Below, in pieces: positions 6,433 to 7,433 of a stretch of 7,433 nucleotides of DNA. Positions within the stretch are counted from its first letter, which is position 1. Every line of letters begins with the position of its first letter. The stretch spans positions 1 through 7,433 of the forward strand of contig URSN01000094.1 of NCBI GenBank assembly GCA_900550525.1. The letters are read 5' to 3'. The DNA comes from an uncultured Eubacteriales bacterium. Lineage in GTDB: Bacteria > Bacillota > Clostridia > Christensenellales > CAG-138. The translations under genes were made by a program, and so were the position numbers. A model generated the notes under the pieces. It saw nothing but the letters and a program-made list of their open reading frames with translations, did no database searches and had not been told where the DNA came from.

Positions 6433-7089
6433 ATGGGAACTTTTAACATCGCGGACCTGTTCCAGGGCACGCTCAACCCCATCCGCGTGGTCATATCGCT
6501 GGTGGTGTCGCTCATCCTGGGGCTGTGGATCTACTTCGTCTACCGCAAGACGTTCGCGGGCGTGGTGTATTCGCGCTCGTTCAACCTGAGCCTCATCATG
6601 CTCACGATGGTCTCCGCGCTCGTGCTGATGATGATCTCGTCCAACATGGCGCTCTCGCTCGGCATGGTCGGCGCGCTGTCCATCGTGCGCTTTCGCACCG
6701 CGATCAAAGACCCCATCGACACGGTGTTCATGTTCTGGGCCGTGGGCGAGGGCCTGGCCGTGGGCGCGGGCTTTTTGGACGTGGGGCTCATCGGCGGGCT
6801 GGTGATCGGCCTGATGCTGTTCATCATCACGGGCATCAAGGGCAGCCAGGCCGCGCCGTTCCTGCTCATCCTCCACTACGACGAGCGGGCGGGCCAGCAG
6901 GTCAAGGGCATGGTCAAGCAGCTGCCGCGCGCGCGCGTCAAGAGCAAGACCGTGCAGCGCGACGGCGTGGAGCTGACCATCGAGCTGCGCATCCGCGAGA
7001 GCGACGTCGATTTTGTGGACAAGTTCCTGCGCGTGCAGGGCGTGTACGACGCGACGCTCGTGGCCCATCAGGGCGACCTGCTCTCCTGA
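6433..7089 (+). CDS. DUF4956 family membrane protein
   Basis: ATG 6433 follows AAGGAGGG (6416-6423) at 9 bases, 42 bases after the VTC stop, so it belongs to the same operon. The 218-residue product has hydrophobic segments at about 17-37, 52-70, 98-114 and 117-135. Between the second and third lies a highly family-like loop, residues 75-97, with LGMVGALSIVRFRT and KDPIDT. Residues 140-218 are soluble and read as strand-helix-strand-strand-helix-strand (LLILHYD, then a helix, then VKSKTV, ELTIELRI, a helix from VDFVDKFL, and ATLVAH), a ferredoxin- or ACT-like pattern. The family has no assigned biochemical role. Its regular company with CotH and VTC proteins suggests a membrane partner, perhaps a transporter or scaffold for the VTC enzyme. 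That role is inference; the family call is firm. Confidence 0.88.
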   Translation: MGTFNIADLFQGTLNPIRVVISLVVSLILGLWIYFVYRKTFAGVVYSRSFNLSLIMLTMVSALVLMMISSNMALSLGMVGALSIVRFRTAIKDPIDTVFMFWAVGEGLAVGAGFLDVGLIGGLVIGLMLFIITGIKGSQAAPFLLILHYDERAGQQVKGMVKQLPRARVKSKTVQRDGVELTIELRIRESDVDFVDKFLRVQGVYDATLVAHQGDLLS

Positions 7090-7103
7090 CGGTTCTCCAT
7101 CCG

Positions 7104-7177
7104 GCCGCCGTACAGGCGGCTGCCACCGCTCCCCAAGGCGGCAAAGCGCCCGTTCCCACCGGGGACGGGCGCTTTGC
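7104..7177 (+). terminator. Probable operon-end hairpins, main stem 7141-7177
   Basis: The main hairpin pairs 7141-7157 (GCAAAGCGCCCGTTCCC) with 7161-7177 (GGGGACGGGCGCTTTGC): 17 pairs with one T-G wobble and a 3-base loop. It starts with AAAG and ends with CTTT, as many Bacillota terminators do, but the following bases (TCTGC) are not a proper T-run. A smaller stem GCCGCC/GGCGGC (7104-7109, 7115-7120) precedes it. The position, about 50 bases after the DUF4956 stop, fits the end of the operon. It may be a weak intrinsic terminator or a transcript-stabilising 3' stem. Confidence 0.6.
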
Positions 7178-7267
7178 TCTGCAAAAAAACGGACGGCCGC
7201 CGGGGGCGCGCCGGCGCAGCGGCAGGCGGCGGAGGACTATTTCGCCCGGGAACAGGAGTTCGGCAAC

Positions 7268-7433
7268 ATGTACCCGGAAGGGAATGCCATCTGCAGCAGG
7301 TATGCGAACTGGAAGGCGCTCGCGCTGGTACGTCTGGGGCGGCGCGACGAAGCGCGGGAGCTGCTGGAACAGATTGCCGCGGAAACCGGCTGTATCCGCG
7401 AAACCTTCGAAATACTGGAGACCGGGAAGCCTC
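7268..7433 (+). CDS. Unidentified coding-like frame cut by the right edge, possibly a gene remnant
   Basis: From ATG 7268 the frame encodes MYPEGNAICSRYANWK followed by ALALVRLGRRDEARELLEQ and a further acidic helix, and runs off the window. AGGAG at 7254-7258 lies 9 bases before the ATG and could serve it. However, the same frame already looks protein-like from about 7217 (QRQAAEDYFAREQEFGN), with no ATG, GTG or TTG in frame between 7089 and 7268, so the real gene may have lost its 5' end. The helical, Ala/Leu/Glu-rich pattern resembles a TPR-type hairpin or the end of an alpha-barrel glycosidase; neither is secure. It uses GAA for Glu as often as GAG, unlike the genes before it. Not recognised. 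Confidence 0.4.
   Translation, partial: MYPEGNAICSRYANWKALALVRLGRRDEARELLEQIAAETGCIRETFEILETGKP

Noticed and set aside
5575..7068. 497-codon minus-strand open frame across the VTC and DUF4956 genes
   Set aside because: It spans two well-supported + strand genes and the gap between them, and its product is His/Arg/Ala/Asp-rich low complexity.

Overview
The window is a very GC-rich, gene-dense piece of a bacterial chromosome with every credible gene on the + strand. GC-ending codons, strong AGGAGG-type ribosome binding sites, an extended -10 promoter and the gene content (a TgpA-type transglutaminase, and a CotH kinase / VTC domain / DUF4956 cluster) suggest a high-GC member of the Clostridia (Bacillota), possibly near the Christensenellales or Oscillospirales. 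That placement is inference; no rRNA or other marker gene is present.

Layout. Positions 1-2007 hold the 3' part of a membrane-anchored transglutaminase-like protein whose start lies upstream of the window. Positions 2008-2545 are about 540 bases without a convincing gene. This stretch contains a 21-bp direct repeat, GC-rich palindromes, an AT-rich island followed by an extended -10 promoter near 2371-2379, and a leader of about 160 nt that is rich in hairpins. Three genes follow in close order: a 1037-residue surface-anchored CotH-type kinase with three lamin-tail domains (2546-5659, TTG start), a VTC (polyphosphate polymerase) domain protein (5659-6390, overlapping the CotH stop codon), and a DUF4956 membrane protein (6433-7089). 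A strong hairpin at 7141-7177 probably closes the operon. From about 7217 to the right edge there is a coding-like reading frame with different codon preference; it has no good start before 7268 and may be a 5'-truncated gene remnant.

How the genes may work together. CotH, VTC and DUF4956 proteins are a recurrent bacterial gene neighbourhood. The CotH protein has an N-terminal membrane anchor and exported-type adhesion domains, so it probably acts outside the membrane. The VTC protein has no membrane segment and is probably cytosolic. DUF4956 supplies membrane helices plus a soluble tail. In yeast the VTC catalytic domain is joined to a membrane channel that moves polyphosphate as it is made, so one testable idea is a split polyphosphate synthesis and export machine coupled to an external atypical kinase. 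The family calls are well supported; the joint function is inference.
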